A DNA stretch of 64,000 bases from Gallionellaceae bacterium (GTDB lineage Bacteria; Pseudomonadota; Gammaproteobacteria; Burkholderiales; Gallionellaceae): NCBI GenBank assembly GCA_004297065.1, contig SCUU01000125.1, positions 1 to 64,000 of the forward strand. Direction: 5' to 3'. Below are positions 42,654 to 57,627 of the stretch, in pieces. Every line of letters starts with the position of its first letter. The first letter of the stretch is position 1. Both the position numbers and the translations under genes were made by a program. Below the pieces are notes generated by a model. It saw only the letters and a list, made by a program, of their open reading frames with translations, was not told the origin of the DNA and made no database searches.

Positions 42654-43754
42654 ATGATTAAAGGAAATTTTGATATCCAATTAGATTTCTTGAGTACGTC
42701 TACGCCACCCATGATTGGGGTGGATATTAGTTCGTCCTCGGTCAAAATGGTGGAATTGAGCGAAGCCCCAAAAAAATCTGGTTACATAGTAGAGCGTTAT
42801 ACGATCGAGGCTTTGCCGCAAGATGCAGTAACCGATGGCAATATCAATAATCTGGATGCCGTGTCCGAAGCGTTGCGCCGAGCCTGGAAGCGCATGGGGA
42901 CGCGTATCAAGAACGTCAGTCTGGCCTTGCCGGCAGCAGCAGTAATCAGCAAAAAAATATTGTTGCCCAGCGGCCTGCGCGAAAATGAACTGGAAAGTCA
43001 GGTTGAGGCGGAAGCCAACCAATACATTCCTTTTGCGCTCGAAGAGGTCAACTTGGATTTTCAAGTAATCGGGCCGTCGCAAGCCAATCCGGAAGAGATG
43101 GAAGTATTGCTGGCGGCATCGCGAAAAGCGAACGTGGATGATCGCGTGGCCACCGCACAGGCCGCTGGCTTAAAAACAATTGTCGTCGATGTGGAGCCTT
43201 ATGCTGCCGAAGCGGCATTCGAGCAAGTGCGGGTCCAATTGCCGGGTGGTGCCGCGGATCAGTGCATTGCGTTGGTAGATATCGGTGCAAATGTGATGAA
43301 CGTGAATGTCTTGCGGAATGGGCAATCGGTTTATATGCGTGATCAGCAAATCGGCGGGGCGCAATTGACCCGGCTCATTCAGAACGCTTTCGGCTTGTCT
43401 CCAGAAGATGCCGAGGCCGCCAAACGCAACGGCGGACTGCCGGATAATTACGAAAGCGATGTGTTAACGCCTTTCCGTGAGAACGTGGCAACGGAAGTGA
43501 CGCGGGCGTTGCAGTTTTTCTTCACTTCCACGCAATACAACGAAGTGAATTATGTCGTTTTGGCCGGAGGGTGCGCGGCGCTGTCGGGTCTGGACGACGC
43601 GGTTGCGACGCGTACGCAGGTCAGCACCTTAGTGGCCAACCCGTTTGCGCAAATGACATTGTCGGGCCGTATCAAGCCGCGGCAGCTACAAACGGATGCG
43701 CCGGCACTGATGATTGCCTGTGGCTTGGCGATGCGGAGGTTCGACCCATCATGA
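42654..43754 (+). CDS. pilM: Type IV pilus inner-membrane assembly protein PilM
   Basis: A 366-residue actin-like ATPase in the cytoplasm that binds the PilN N-terminus. PPMIGVDISSSSVKMVELSE is phosphate loop 1, CIALVDIGANVMNVNVLRNG phosphate 2, and VNYVVLAGGCAALSGLDDAV the adenosine motif. First gene of a five-gene pilus operon; its stop overlaps the pilN ATG (ATGA). Confidence 0.95.
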   Translation: MIKGNFDIQLDFLSTSTPPMIGVDISSSSVKMVELSEAPKKSGYIVERYTIEALPQDAVTDGNINNLDAVSEALRRAWKRMGTRIKNVSLALPAAAVISKKILLPSGLRENELESQVEAEANQYIPFALEEVNLDFQVIGPSQANPEEMEVLLAASRKANVDDRVATAQAAGLKTIVVDVEPYAAEAAFEQVRVQLPGGAADQCIALVDIGANVMNVNVLRNGQSVYMRDQQIGGAQLTRLIQNAFGLSPEDAEAAKRNGGLPDNYESDVLTPFRENVATEVTRALQFFFTSTQYNEVNYVVLAGGCAALSGLDDAVATRTQVSTLVANPFAQMTLSGRIKPRQLQTDAPALMIACGLAMRRFDPS

Positions 43755-44338
43755 TACGTGTAAATTTACTCCCCCATCGCGCTGAGAAACGTCGTGCACG
43801 CCAGTTGCAATTCATCATTCTTGGGGGCATTTCCTTGGCGCTAGGGATTGTGGTTGTCGGTTTTGTGCATGTCGCGATTAGCACGCAAATTTCATATCAA
43901 GAGCGCCGCAACGAGTATCTGAAGCAAGAAATTGTCGAGCTCGATAAGCAGATCGCCGAAATTAAAAAATTGCGCGAGCAGACACAGTCCTTGTTGGCGC
44001 GCAAAACCGTTGTTGAAAATTTGCAAAGTACGCGTTCGAGCGTTGTTCATTTAATGGATCAAATGCTGCGCATATTGCCGGACGGCGTGTATTTGAAAGG
44101 TCTCAAACAGACCGGAAATAAGATTAGCCTCACCGGGTTTGCGCAGTCGAATGCAAGGGTTTCAACATTGATGCGTGCAATTGAAGACTCCCCATGGTTG
44201 GATTCCCCAACCTTGGTAGAGGTGCATGCCTCGACGGCCGCGGGGGCAAGGCTGAGCGAATTTTCTCTGAATTTCAACTTGACTGTGCAAGAGGCGCCAG
44301 CAAGCGCCCCGGTCAAGCAAGCCGGTACGAAAGGTTAA
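43751..44338 (+). CDS. pilN: Type IV pilus assembly protein PilN
   Basis: A 195-residue bitopic inner-membrane protein. IRVNLLPHRAEKRRARQLQF is the conserved PilM-binding motif, then one helix (IILGGISLALGIVVVGFVHV), a coiled coil (QEIVELDKQIAEIKKLREQT) and a periplasmic ferredoxin-like domain (MLRILPDGVYLKGLKQTGNK). It pairs with PilO to align the assembly motor. Confidence 0.95.
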   Translation: MIRVNLLPHRAEKRRARQLQFIILGGISLALGIVVVGFVHVAISTQISYQERRNEYLKQEIVELDKQIAEIKKLREQTQSLLARKTVVENLQSTRSSVVHLMDQMLRILPDGVYLKGLKQTGNKISLTGFAQSNARVSTLMRAIEDSPWLDSPTLVEVHASTAAGARLSEFSLNFNLTVQEAPASAPVKQAGTKG

Positions 44339-44341
44339 GAG

Positions 44342-44977
44342 ATGGCGATGAGGCTGCTGGAAGAATTTAAAAATGTCGATCCCAAAACTCCAGGGAGCTG
44401 GCCGTGGCTTATCAAGATAGCCGCCTTTTTTGCGATATTTATTGCCGTGGTGGCAATCGGTGCGGTGGTCGACTGGCAAGGGCAATGGGAGAGCTTGCAG
44501 GGTATCAAGCATGAAGAGTCCCAATTGAGGGAGACTTTTTTGGTAAAAAAGAAAGAAGCCATCAATCTGGACATCATCAAAAAACAGCTGATAGAAACAC
44601 AACAATCGTTCGGTGCGTTGTTGAAACAATTGCCGAGCAAATCCGAAATGGATGCCTTGTTGACAGACATTAACCAAGCGGGTTTGGGGCGCGGTTTGCA
44701 GTTTGATTTGTTTCGTCCGGGGACGGAGGTGGCTACGGGGGTGTTCACCGAGCAACCGATTTCTATTCGGGTGACCGGCAACTATGACGACTTGGGAAAA
44801 TTCAGCAGCGACATCTCCCAGTTGCCGCGCATCGTTACTTTGAACGACATCAGCATCGCTCCGGGTTCCGGGGGGGTGTTAAGCATGGATGCGATCGCGA
44901 AAACCTATCGCTATCTGGATGAAGACGAATTGGCTGCGCAGAAGAAAGCAACGAAGCCCGCGGGAGCCAAGAAATGA
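44342..44977 (+). CDS. pilO: Type IV pilus assembly protein PilO
   Basis: A 211-residue bitopic protein, 3 bases after pilN. DPKTPGSWPWLIKIAAFFAI, a helix and a coiled coil (ESQLRETFLVKKKEAINLDI) are followed by QLPSKSEMDALLTDINQAGL and a ferredoxin-like fold (ISIRVTGNYDDLGKFSSDIS). It heterodimerises with PilN and contacts PilP. The end overlaps pilP by 4 bases. Confidence 0.95.
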   Translation: MAMRLLEEFKNVDPKTPGSWPWLIKIAAFFAIFIAVVAIGAVVDWQGQWESLQGIKHEESQLRETFLVKKKEAINLDIIKKQLIETQQSFGALLKQLPSKSEMDALLTDINQAGLGRGLQFDLFRPGTEVATGVFTEQPISIRVTGNYDDLGKFSSDISQLPRIVTLNDISIAPGSGGVLSMDAIAKTYRYLDEDELAAQKKATKPAGAKK

Positions 44978-45486
44978 GAGCCGTTTATGCAATGGTGCTG
45001 GCATCCATGGTCCTGGCAGGATGCGGTGGCGAGGAATTTCAGGATCTGAGAGATTTTGTAAAAAATGCCGGTGCGGACATGCGCGGAAAAGTTGACCCCC
45101 CCCCGGAAATCAAACCTTATGAGCCGTTCAGTTATGACAACGCTACGGCGATACAAGACCCCTTCAAACCGCGCAAGACGGATTTGAAAAATGCCGGCCA
45201 TGCGGGCCTCAATCAACCCAATTTGGAACGCCCGAAAGAAGAGTTGGAAGAGTTTCCTCTGGAAAGCCTGAAAATGGTTGGTTTCCTGCAGCAGGCGAAT
45301 GTTGAGTACGCAATCGTCAAATCTTCCGACGGCAAACTACATCGCGTCAAAGTGGGCAACTACGTCGGAATGAATTTCGGGCAGATCACCGCGGTGACCG
45401 ATACCGAAATGAAAATTAAAGAAATGGTGCAAGATGGTGCCGGCGATTGGTCGGAGCGCGAAAGCAGTTTGCAGTTGGTTGAGTGA
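44974..45486 (+). CDS. pilP: Type IV pilus lipoprotein PilP
   Basis: A 170-residue lipoprotein. MRAVYAMVLASMVLAGC gives lipobox LAGC (Cys17). The disordered N-terminal stretch that binds PilNO (PPEIKPYEPFSYDNATAIQD) is followed by PFKPRK and the HR-type beta domain (LKMVGFLQQANVEYAIVKSS, VKVGNYVGMNFGQITAV) that docks to the PilQ secretin. Confidence 0.95.
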   Translation: MRAVYAMVLASMVLAGCGGEEFQDLRDFVKNAGADMRGKVDPPPEIKPYEPFSYDNATAIQDPFKPRKTDLKNAGHAGLNQPNLERPKEELEEFPLESLKMVGFLQQANVEYAIVKSSDGKLHRVKVGNYVGMNFGQITAVTDTEMKIKEMVQDGAGDWSERESSLQLVE

Positions 45487-45499
45487 TCAGGAGCAAATT

Positions 45500-47590
45500 A
45501 TGAGACAGTTTTTTAACCCCGTCCGAAGCATTCTTCGATTAGCTATCGTTGCCGTTTCAATATGGAGCGTCGGCGCAAATGCGGAAATTTCCGGGGGCGA
45601 TACGAATAGCATTCTGTCACTCAGCGCGGCTCCTGCTGCGGGCGGGAAGCTCGTGCTTAAAGTTGCGCTGAAAAATGCGCCGCTGAACCAGCCGGCGGCA
45701 TTCACGATTAACACGCCGCCACGCATCGCATTTGATTTCCCGAATACGGCTAACGGGCTGGGCAAATCCACTCAGGAATTTGGCGAAGGCGATTTGCGTG
45801 GCGTCAATATTGTTCAGGCAGGCAGCCGTACGCGATTGGTCGTAAACCTCAACCAGATGCTGAGTTACGATACCCGGATAGACGGAAACAACGTTCTCAT
45901 TACGTTACAGGGGAAAGTGGCGGCGGGTAATGTGGAGCCTGTAACAACCGCACGTTTCGCCGAAGCGAAACCGAGCATACAGGCGCACAGCCTGCGCGAT
46001 GTCGATTTTAGACGGGGCAAGAATGGCGAGGGGCGTGTGCAAGTCGACCTGTCCGACTCCAGCGTGGGTATTGACATCAAACAGCAGGGTAAAACGCTGG
46101 TGGTGGATTTCGCAAAAACCAGCCTGCCCAGAAATTTGCAGCGCAAATTGGATGTGGCGGATTTCGGCACACCCGTGCAATTGGTCGATGCTTTTGCGCA
46201 GGGGGAAACTGTCCGCCTGGTGATTGAGCCGAAAGGTGCCTGGGAATATGCGGCATACCAGACCGACAACAAATTCATCATTGAGGTCAAAACAGTGGTG
46301 GAATCGGTCAAAGGAAGCCGTTCAACTTATGCCGGTGAAAAGTTGAGCTTGAATTTCCAGAATATTGCGACCCGCGAAGCGTTGAACGTGATTGCCGATT
46401 TTACCAACCTGAATATGGTGATCAGCGATACGGTTAGCGGCAACCTGACTTTACGTTTGAAGGATGTGCCTTGGGACCAGGCGTTGCAAATCATTCTTGA
46501 TTCACGCGGATTGCTGCAGCAAAAAGAGGGCAATGTCATTATGGTTGCACCGCGTGACGAGATCGCCGCGCGCCAGAAAGATGCGTTGACGACGCAACGC
46601 GTGATCAGCCAACTCGAGCCTGTTCAGACTGAAGCTTACCCGCTGAGTTATGCCAAAGTGGCGGATGTGAAAGCGGTGTTGGCGGGTTACCAAAAACAGT
46701 CTGCGGCCAATGAGGGAGACGCCGATGCAAAGGGTGCGGGTGGCGAAAATATCGCTTTCGATACGCGCACTAACACTTTGTATATCACCGCAACACTTTC
46801 CCGTTTGTCGCAGATCCGCGAAATCATCAAGAAGTTGGATGTGCCTGTGCGGCAAGTGCTGATCGAAGCAAGATTTGTGGAAGCCACCAATTCGTATAAC
46901 CGGACACTGGGCGGGCGTTTGGGGTACCAAGGGCCTGCGGTGACAGCAGGTGGGGGTACGGCTATTGGCGGGACGGGAACGAGTGCGCAGATTACCAGCG
47001 CAAATGTCAATTTACCGGGTGCCGCATCGGGTATGGGGGGTTTGTCGTTATCGTTGTTCGACCAACTGGCTTCCAAAACGCTGAGCTTGGAGTTGACGGC
47101 ATCGGAGCTTGATGGAACAACCAAATCAATCGCTAGCCCGCGTGTGATGACCGGCGACTCTACACCGGCAACGATCAAATCCGGTGTGCAGATACCCTAC
47201 GCAGTGGCGGGCAGTTCGACTAGCGGCCCCTCGATTGCGTTCAAGGATGCAACGTTAAGTCTGGTGGTGACACCCAAAATCACACCGGATGACAAGGTGA
47301 CCATGCAATTGGACGTGACGCAGGATACAGTGGGTAACATGTATGGCGGCGTGCCAAGTATCAATAAGAAACAGGTCACGACTACCGTTCTGGTGGAGAA
47401 CGGGGGAACCGTAGTGATCGGCGGGGTGTATACCCAGGACACCACCGATTCAAGTTCGAAAGTACCGCTGTTGGGTGATATTCCCGTGCTCGGCTGGCTT
47501 TTCAAGAACAACACCAAAACCGATGCCAAAAAAGAACTGCTGATTTTCATTACGCCGAAGATTCTGAAAGAGAGCCTCAGCCTCAATTAA
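45500..47590 (+). CDS. pilQ: Type IV pilus secretin PilQ
   Basis: A 696-residue outer-membrane secretin. ATG 45500 has AGGAG 6-7 bases upstream. Signal peptide ends near GANAEIS. Two AMIN domains (GKLVLKVALKNAPLNQPAAF; VDFRRGKNGEGRVQVDLSDS), an N0/STN domain (LNFQNIATREALNVIADFTN), an N1 domain (EAYPLSYAKVADVKAVLAGY) and the secretin pore (RQVLIEARFVEATNSYNRTL, SPRVMTGDSTPATIKSGVQI, VVIGGVYTQDT, VPLLGDIPVLGWLFKN) are all present. Last gene of the pil operon, followed by a terminator. Confidence 0.96.
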   Translation: MRQFFNPVRSILRLAIVAVSIWSVGANAEISGGDTNSILSLSAAPAAGGKLVLKVALKNAPLNQPAAFTINTPPRIAFDFPNTANGLGKSTQEFGEGDLRGVNIVQAGSRTRLVVNLNQMLSYDTRIDGNNVLITLQGKVAAGNVEPVTTARFAEAKPSIQAHSLRDVDFRRGKNGEGRVQVDLSDSSVGIDIKQQGKTLVVDFAKTSLPRNLQRKLDVADFGTPVQLVDAFAQGETVRLVIEPKGAWEYAAYQTDNKFIIEVKTVVESVKGSRSTYAGEKLSLNFQNIATREALNVIADFTNLNMVISDTVSGNLTLRLKDVPWDQALQIILDSRGLLQQKEGNVIMVAPRDEIAARQKDALTTQRVISQLEPVQTEAYPLSYAKVADVKAVLAGYQKQSAANEGDADAKGAGGENIAFDTRTNTLYITATLSRLSQIREIIKKLDVPVRQVLIEARFVEATNSYNRTLGGRLGYQGPAVTAGGGTAIGGTGTSAQITSANVNLPGAASGMGGLSLSLFDQLASKTLSLELTASELDGTTKSIASPRVMTGDSTPATIKSGVQIPYAVAGSSTSGPSIAFKDATLSLVVTPKITPDDKVTMQLDVTQDTVGNMYGGVPSINKKQVTTTVLVENGGTVVIGGVYTQDTTDSSSKVPLLGDIPVLGWLFKNNTKTDAKKELLIFITPKILKESLSLN

Positions 47591-47614
47591 AAAAGCGCAC
47601 TTGCTTGAATCAAG

Positions 47615-47644
47615 AGCCCGGTTTTCCCGGGCTTTTGGTTTTTT
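47615..47644 (+). terminator. Intrinsic terminator after pilQ
   Basis: AGCCCGG/CCCGGGCT stem with TTTT loop, followed by TTTGGTTTTTT. Separates the pil operon from the aro gene, though read-through is possible. Confidence 0.75.
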
Positions 47645-47686
47645 GGGAATGGCTCCAGGAAGCGTATTTCCGCTACAATCCAAACC

Positions 47687-49345
47687 ATGACAACCGCCAG
47701 CACAACACGAGATAAACGCCCGTCAGGAAACATTGTCCTGGTTGGCATGATGGGAGCGGGCAAAACAACGGTCGGTAAAATGCTGGCCAGGCAATTGGGC
47801 AAGACGTTTGTCGATAGCGATGAAGAAATACAGAAACGCACAGGCGTCAAAATATCCCATATATTCGATGTCGAGGGCGAAGAAGGGTTCCGCCAGCGCG
47901 AGAGTTACGTCATACAGGACTTGATTAAACTCGATAACATCGTATTGGCTACCGGCGGCGGTGCGGTGCTCAAAGCAGACAATTGCGAAGCGCTACAAAA
48001 GAACGGGGTCGTCATCTACTTGAAAAGCGGGGTACACGATTTGTGGCAACGCACCCGCCACGACCATAATCGTCCCTTGTTGCAAACAGCCAATCCGCGC
48101 GCCACGCTGCAAGAACTGTTCGAGCAACGCGACCCGATTTACACCGCTGTTGCCGATCACATCGTCCATACCGGCAAACAAAGCGTACAGACTCTTATCG
48201 CCCGGCTGATAAAGAAAATCGATTTCCAGGACAACCCCATACAAACACAGCAAAGCATGCAAACACTCAATGTTGGACTGGGCGAACGCAGTTATTCCAT
48301 CCATATCGGCAGCGATCTGCTCGGCCGGGCCGACTTGCTGTTATCCCACTTGCCGAATAAACGTGCGGCAGTGGTGACTAACACGACTGTCGCCCCGCTT
48401 TATCTGGAACAACTGCGCAACACGCTGCAAAGCCGTGGCGTGGATGTCATCGACATCATCTTGAAAGACGGCGAGCAATATAAAAATGCTGAAACGCTGG
48501 GGCTGATCTACGACGCCCTGCTGACGCATCGCTGCGAGCGCAACACACCGCTGATCGCATTGGGCGGAGGCGTTATTGGCGATATGACCGGTTATGCGGC
48601 GGCGACCTATTTGCGCGGCGTACCCTTTATCCAGATACCGACTACACTGCTGGCGCAGGTGGACTCCTCGGTCGGCGGCAAGACCGGCATCAACCACCCG
48701 CTGGGCAAGAATATGATAGGTGCGTTCTACCAGCCGCAAGTGGTGCTGGCCGACATTGCCACACTGAACACCTTGACGGATGAGCATCTGCGCGCGGGCA
48801 TTGCGGAAATCATCAAATACGGCCTGATCCGCGACGTGCCTTTTTTCGAATGGTTGGAACAGAATATTGAGAAGCTATTGCAGCGCGATGTGGACGCGCT
48901 GCAATACGCCATTGCGCGCAGTTGTCAGAACAAGGCTGCGGTGGTTGGTGCCGACGAGCGCGAGAGTGGCGAACGCGCCCTGCTCAACCTCGGCCACACC
49001 TTCGGCCATGCGATCGAAACTGGCTCGGGTTATGGGGCATGGTTGCATGGCGAGGCGGTGGCTGCGGGCACCATGATGGCTACCGACCTGTCGCAGCGTC
49101 TGGGCTGGATTGGCGCGGAGGAGGTCGCGCGCATTCGCCATTTGTTCGAGCGGACGGGTTTGCCCGTGCATGCCCCGCATCTGGGCGCGGAGACCTATCT
49201 GCGACTGATGGGGCTGGATAAAAAAGTGCTCGGCGGCAAAATTCGCTTCGTGCTGCTCAAGGCGATCGGTCATGCCGTGGTGGGTGGCGATGTGCCGGAA
49301 GAATTGTTGCGGCAAACGTTGCAGGCTTGCGTTAAACATGACTGA
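47687..49345 (+). CDS. aroKB: Fused shikimate kinase / 3-dehydroquinate synthase
   Basis: A single 552-residue frame combining two shikimate-pathway enzymes. Residues 1-~180 are AroK ([20 protein letters not shown] Walker [29 protein letters not shown]). Residues ~190-552 are AroB ([95 protein letters not shown]). No stop separates them; the linker [15 protein letters not shown] leads straight to the usual AroB Met (48257). Usually these are adjacent separate genes, so this is a fusion or lost stop. dgt overlaps its end by 8 bases. Confidence 0.92.
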   Translation: MTTASTTRDKRPSGNIVLVGMMGAGKTTVGKMLARQLGKTFVDSDEEIQKRTGVKISHIFDVEGEEGFRQRESYVIQDLIKLDNIVLATGGGAVLKADNCEALQKNGVVIYLKSGVHDLWQRTRHDHNRPLLQTANPRATLQELFEQRDPIYTAVADHIVHTGKQSVQTLIARLIKKIDFQDNPIQTQQSMQTLNVGLGERSYSIHIGSDLLGRADLLLSHLPNKRAAVVTNTTVAPLYLEQLRNTLQSRGVDVIDIILKDGEQYKNAETLGLIYDALLTHRCERNTPLIALGGGVIGDMTGYAAATYLRGVPFIQIPTTLLAQVDSSVGGKTGINHPLGKNMIGAFYQPQVVLADIATLNTLTDEHLRAGIAEIIKYGLIRDVPFFEWLEQNIEKLLQRDVDALQYAIARSCQNKAAVVGADERESGERALLNLGHTFGHAIETGSGYGAWLHGEAVAAGTMMATDLSQRLGWIGAEEVARIRHLFERTGLPVHAPHLGAETYLRLMGLDKKVLGGKIRFVLLKAIGHAVVGGDVPEELLRQTLQACVKHD

Positions 49346-50459
49346 GCTCGCGCCTTACGCGGCCAGTCCGCAGTGTTCGCGCGGGCGCAAAATCCATGAA
49401 GATGCCCCGCCGGGCAGAAGCGAGTTTCAGCGCGACCGCGACCGTATCATCCACTCCAGCGCTTTTCGCCGTCTGGAATACAAGACCCAGGTTTTCGTAA
49501 ATCACGAGGGTGACTTATTCCGCACCCGCTTGACCCACAGTATCGAAGTGGCGCAAATAGGCCGTTCCATCGCCAGAAGATTGCGCTTGAACGAGGATCT
49601 CGTTGAGGCGATTTCCCTGGCGCATGATTTGGGGCACACCCCGTTCGGCCATGCGGGGCAAGATGCGCTCAATACCTGTATGGAAGATTACGGCGGCTTC
49701 GAACACAACTTGCAATCGTTGCGTGTGGTCGATGTGCTGGAAGAGCGCTATGCCAATTTCGACGGATTGAACCTGTGCTTCGAAACACGCGAAGGCATAC
49801 TCAAACATTGTTCCCCGGAAAATGCCGCGAGGCTGGGCGATGTGGGCGCGCGCTTCCTCAACGACCAGCGCCCGACACTGGAAGCGCAAATCGCCAATCT
49901 GGCCGACGAGATCGCCTACAACAATCACGATGTGGACGACGGTCTGCGCTCAGGATTAATCACCCTGGAGCAACTCGCCTCGGTGCGCATGTTTTCCGGG
50001 CATCTGGGCGAGGTACGCAAAACGTATCCCGCACTGGCCGAGCGGCGCGTGGTACATGAAACCATACGCCGCATGATCAATACGCTGGTGAGCGATGTGA
50101 TCAGCCAGACCGAGAAAAATATCCGGGCACAACCGATAGTCGATGCGGATGATGTGCGCAATGCGCCTACTCTGCTGGCATTCGGTGCGCAAATGCTGGA
50201 ACTGAATCGCGAACTCAAAGCATTCTTGCGCACCCACCTGTACCGCCATTACCGCGTCATGCGCATGAGCGCCAAAGCACACAGAATTATCAGCGAGCTG
50301 TTTCAGGCATTCATGGAAGACCGCAGATTATTGCCGCCGCAATTTTTGCGTGCCGCCGAGATGGAACATGCGCGCTCGGTGGCCGACTACATTGCGGGCA
50401 TGACGGATCGCTATGCGATCAGGGAGCATCGGCGCCTGTTTGCGGTGGAAGAAAATTAA
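49338..50459 (+). CDS. dgt: Deoxyguanosinetriphosphate triphosphohydrolase-like protein
   Basis: A 373-residue HD-domain enzyme that hydrolyses dNTPs to nucleoside and triphosphate. HD ligands are seen in [20 protein letters not shown] (His) and [20 protein letters not shown] (His-Asp). [20 protein letters not shown] and [18 protein letters not shown] complete the active site. ATG 49338 lies in the end of aroKB. The length is closer to the shorter Dgt subgroup than to E. coli Dgt (505 aa). Confidence 0.93.
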   Translation: MTELAPYAASPQCSRGRKIHEDAPPGRSEFQRDRDRIIHSSAFRRLEYKTQVFVNHEGDLFRTRLTHSIEVAQIGRSIARRLRLNEDLVEAISLAHDLGHTPFGHAGQDALNTCMEDYGGFEHNLQSLRVVDVLEERYANFDGLNLCFETREGILKHCSPENAARLGDVGARFLNDQRPTLEAQIANLADEIAYNNHDVDDGLRSGLITLEQLASVRMFSGHLGEVRKTYPALAERRVVHETIRRMINTLVSDVISQTEKNIRAQPIVDADDVRNAPTLLAFGAQMLELNRELKAFLRTHLYRHYRVMRMSAKAHRIISELFQAFMEDRRLLPPQFLRAAEMEHARSVADYIAGMTDRYAIREHRRLFAVEEN

Positions 50460-50487
50460 AAAGGCGTCCACCGAGGACGCCTTTTTT
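50458..50487. terminator. Bidirectional intrinsic terminator between convergent genes
   Basis: AAGGCGTCC/GGACGCCTT stem with ACCGA loop, flanked by A5 on the left and T6 on the right, so it can stop dgt and the opposing lipoprotein transcript. Confidence 0.88.
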
Positions 50488-50504
50488 ACTGCATAAATGC
50501 AAGG

Positions 50505-52565
50505 TTAGAATTGGTATGGGCTATTCGGAAGAACGCAAGGGCCGACATCGGCTTTCAGGGCACCGAGCCTGAACTTGAGTTCGCTCATTGCTTCCGAACC
50601 CTGAACTACGGTTCGGGCGCGAATCCGGGTAATCGTCCAGATCGCGCTATTTTTTCCGTAGGTCAGATCGAAAGTGGCGAGCCCATTTGCATCGGTTGTA
50701 ACTGTGCCCGGTACGGTACCGCCGGCCGAGTTGACCGGAGTAATCAAGCCATCCTTCGTGGTGATTGCGCTTGAAGTGATTGCTCCGGTCGTGGTTGTAC
50801 CCGTCGCATAATACTTGCGCACCCCGTCCTCGCCGGGGTCAAGGAACAGGTTTTCATTTACATCCTCGTTGAGGAAAGTGCCCGCTGTGGCCGCATCCGC
50901 ATCAATTGTACAAGCGGATCCGGTACTCCAGCCGATGGGCCAGGCACTCAAATTGACCACGGTTCCGGCAGGGGCGGGATTACCGTTGGAGTCGGCCACC
51001 AGCACAGACATGGGGTAAATGTAACCGGTTTTATTGCTGTTCTCAGAAACGACAGTGGCGCTCCCGAAAGCAATCGAACCTGCCGAGCCGCCTATGACGA
51101 TGCTGGCATCGTTGCCTGAAGGGGAAACGTTCTGGACTGCGGGGAGGTTTGCCTCAGTGGCCACGCAAGTTGCCCCGGGGCATGCCCCGCCGACACCAAG
51201 CACTTGCGCGCGCACCTGAATGCCGGTCTGGGGGGATGAAAGCGAACCCGAAGTAAAGCTGGTGCTCGCTTGTCCAAGTCCGAGGCTGGCGGTAGTGGTC
51301 GAAGCAGAAAGCACGAAGGCCGGGGAAACGGTCTCGCCCCCCCCCGTTGGATTGACAATGCTGAAAGAAATGGGCGCATCGCCGACCGGCATTCCGTTGG
51401 CGTCGGTAACCGTGGCGACCAATGTTGAAACGCCTTTGGTTGTCCCTACGCTCTTGGACAGCAGGCTGGGCGTTGCCTGGAGCGTTATTTTATACGCCGT
51501 AGTGGCGGTCATCGCGACGGCAAGGCTGGCGTTCGTGCTCGGGGCAGCAGGGTTGTCGACGTAGACGTTTGCTATGCCGGCTTGCGTCGTGGATAACGTA
51601 GCGGTTGCAGTCCCGCCCGCAGCATTTACTATGGTCGCCCCCGGTGCCAGAGTTTGCGTGTTCCATGTGCCTAGCGAGGAGACGAAGCGCACTTGAGCAG
51701 CTCCAGCCGCATTTACCTTTACAGTAAGTGTGTCGCCTATTTTCATTGGTACTGGAGCCGTTCCCGGGGCGATAGCGGCTCCCGCGTTTAATGTGGTGCT
51801 GGCAATGCCGAACGTTGCGGCTGTCGGCGTCACGGTGAAACTGCTTGTTGCGGTTGCGCCCAGCGTTGTTGCCGTAACCGTGGTTGAGCCTTGTGTGCTG
51901 CCTTTGATCAGGCTCGTGAATAGGCCGCTTGCGTCAGTTACCCCGGAAGCCGGGGTGAACGTAACGACACCGGTGCCTGCTTGGGTCAGAGCTACGCTTG
52001 CATTCGGCACAATCGTCCCGGCTGAATCTTTGGCGGTAACCGTTAATGTCGCAGGAAGTGTAGCGTTATCGGGCAAGTTGTTTACGGTGGAAGTAACGGT
52101 TGCTGTCGAACCGACGATCTGTATCGGATAAGTTGCTGTGACCGTGCCCGCGGTGGCGGTAATAGTTGCGGTGCGATTGGAGCGGTTGGAGCCGGCCGCC
52201 CTGAACGTAAAGGTGCCCACGCCTGTGCCATCGGTCGTTACGGAATTTTTGTCCAACAGGCCTGTATCTACGGATAGAGCGACCGCAACATTCGATACGG
52301 CGGTATTGGAAGCGCTTATCGCGGTAAGAGAAACGGTCGCCGCTGTCGAATTGTCGGATTTAACCGTGGTGGGTGTGGCTGAAAGTGCGAGTAAAGCGGC
52401 GGTCGGTGCGGCAACAGTTGTGGTCGTTGTAGTCGTCGTGGTTGCGGTGGTTGTAGTCTTCGCGGTTGCGGGGGAGCCACCGCATCCAGACATGGAGACA
52501 ATGGCGGCGATCGCAATCACGCCAATCAAAATTTCCGCAGTGATTTGTTTAATCGAACGCATCAT
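50505..52565 (-). CDS. Surface lipoprotein with tandem Ig-like (Big/invasin-type) domains
   Basis: A 686-residue lipoprotein. ATG 52565 follows GGAGGGG; the signal peptide ends IVSMSGC with Cys28. A low-complexity Thr tract follows (TTTTATTTTTTTTTV). The remainder is beta-rich with recurring Ig-like repeats: LSATPTTVKSDNSTAATVSL, LTVTAKDSAGTIVPNASVAL, LVATVTDANGMPVGDAPISF, MSVLVADSNGNPAPAGTVVN. These are Big_1/invasin-like modules. A surface or periplasmic adhesive or structural role is inferred. The DVNENLFLDPGEDG segment could bind calcium. Confidence 0.8.
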   Translation of the reverse strand: MMRSIKQITAEILIGVIAIAAIVSMSGCGGSPATAKTTTTATTTTTTTTTVAAPTAALLALSATPTTVKSDNSTAATVSLTAISASNTAVSNVAVALSVDTGLLDKNSVTTDGTGVGTFTFRAAGSNRSNRTATITATAGTVTATYPIQIVGSTATVTSTVNNLPDNATLPATLTVTAKDSAGTIVPNASVALTQAGTGVVTFTPASGVTDASGLFTSLIKGSTQGSTTVTATTLGATATSSFTVTPTAATFGIASTTLNAGAAIAPGTAPVPMKIGDTLTVKVNAAGAAQVRFVSSLGTWNTQTLAPGATIVNAAGGTATATLSTTQAGIANVYVDNPAAPSTNASLAVAMTATTAYKITLQATPSLLSKSVGTTKGVSTLVATVTDANGMPVGDAPISFSIVNPTGGGETVSPAFVLSASTTTASLGLGQASTSFTSGSLSSPQTGIQVRAQVLGVGGACPGATCVATEANLPAVQNVSPSGNDASIVIGGSAGSIAFGSATVVSENSNKTGYIYPMSVLVADSNGNPAPAGTVVNLSAWPIGWSTGSACTIDADAATAGTFLNEDVNENLFLDPGEDGVRKYYATGTTTTGAITSSAITTKDGLITPVNSAGGTVPGTVTTDANGLATFDLTYGKNSAIWTITRIRARTVVQGSEAMSELKFRLGALKADVGPCVLPNSPYQF

Positions 52566-52779
52566 AAAAATTTCCCCTCCCGCGCTACGCGCAATTTTCA
52601 GAGCCTGCACACTACAGCAAAAGATTCTTTGACACAACATGTTAGCGGAGCTTGTTCACAGAGGTTCCCGCTACGATATTGCTGATAGGCGCGAGACAAG
52701 GTAACATTCGCGCCCTTTCGCTTTTAAAATTGAGACGTGGTGGCGTGTGCCGCTACATTTTGTCGTGTCGTAGAATTTG

Positions 52780-57480
<4,701 letters not shown>

Positions 57481-57483
<3 letters not shown>

Positions 57484-57625
57484 ACACCCTCGCAAATTCG
57501 TTTTGCGGGCGAATCGCTGCGTCGTGTGCTCGCTCGCTCCTCACCTACCAACGCGGTATGTCTCGTCGCTCGCTGCGCGACTCCTTGCGCTTCATCCCGC
57601 AAAATCAAATTTTCGAGGGTGTTCA
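57481..57625 (+). repeat. Hairpin-bounded repeat element, copy A
   Basis: 145 bases from the gltB TGA to 2 bases before gltD ATG. The arms TGAACACCCTCGCAAATTCG... and ...TCAAATTTTCGAGGGTGTTCA are about 29-bp inverted repeats. The ~85-base centre (GTGCTCGCTCGCTCCTCACC, GGTATGTCTCGTCGCTCG, CTCCTTGCGCTTCATCCC) matches the minus strand of 37535-37680. Confidence 0.85.
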
Positions 57626-57627
57626 TC

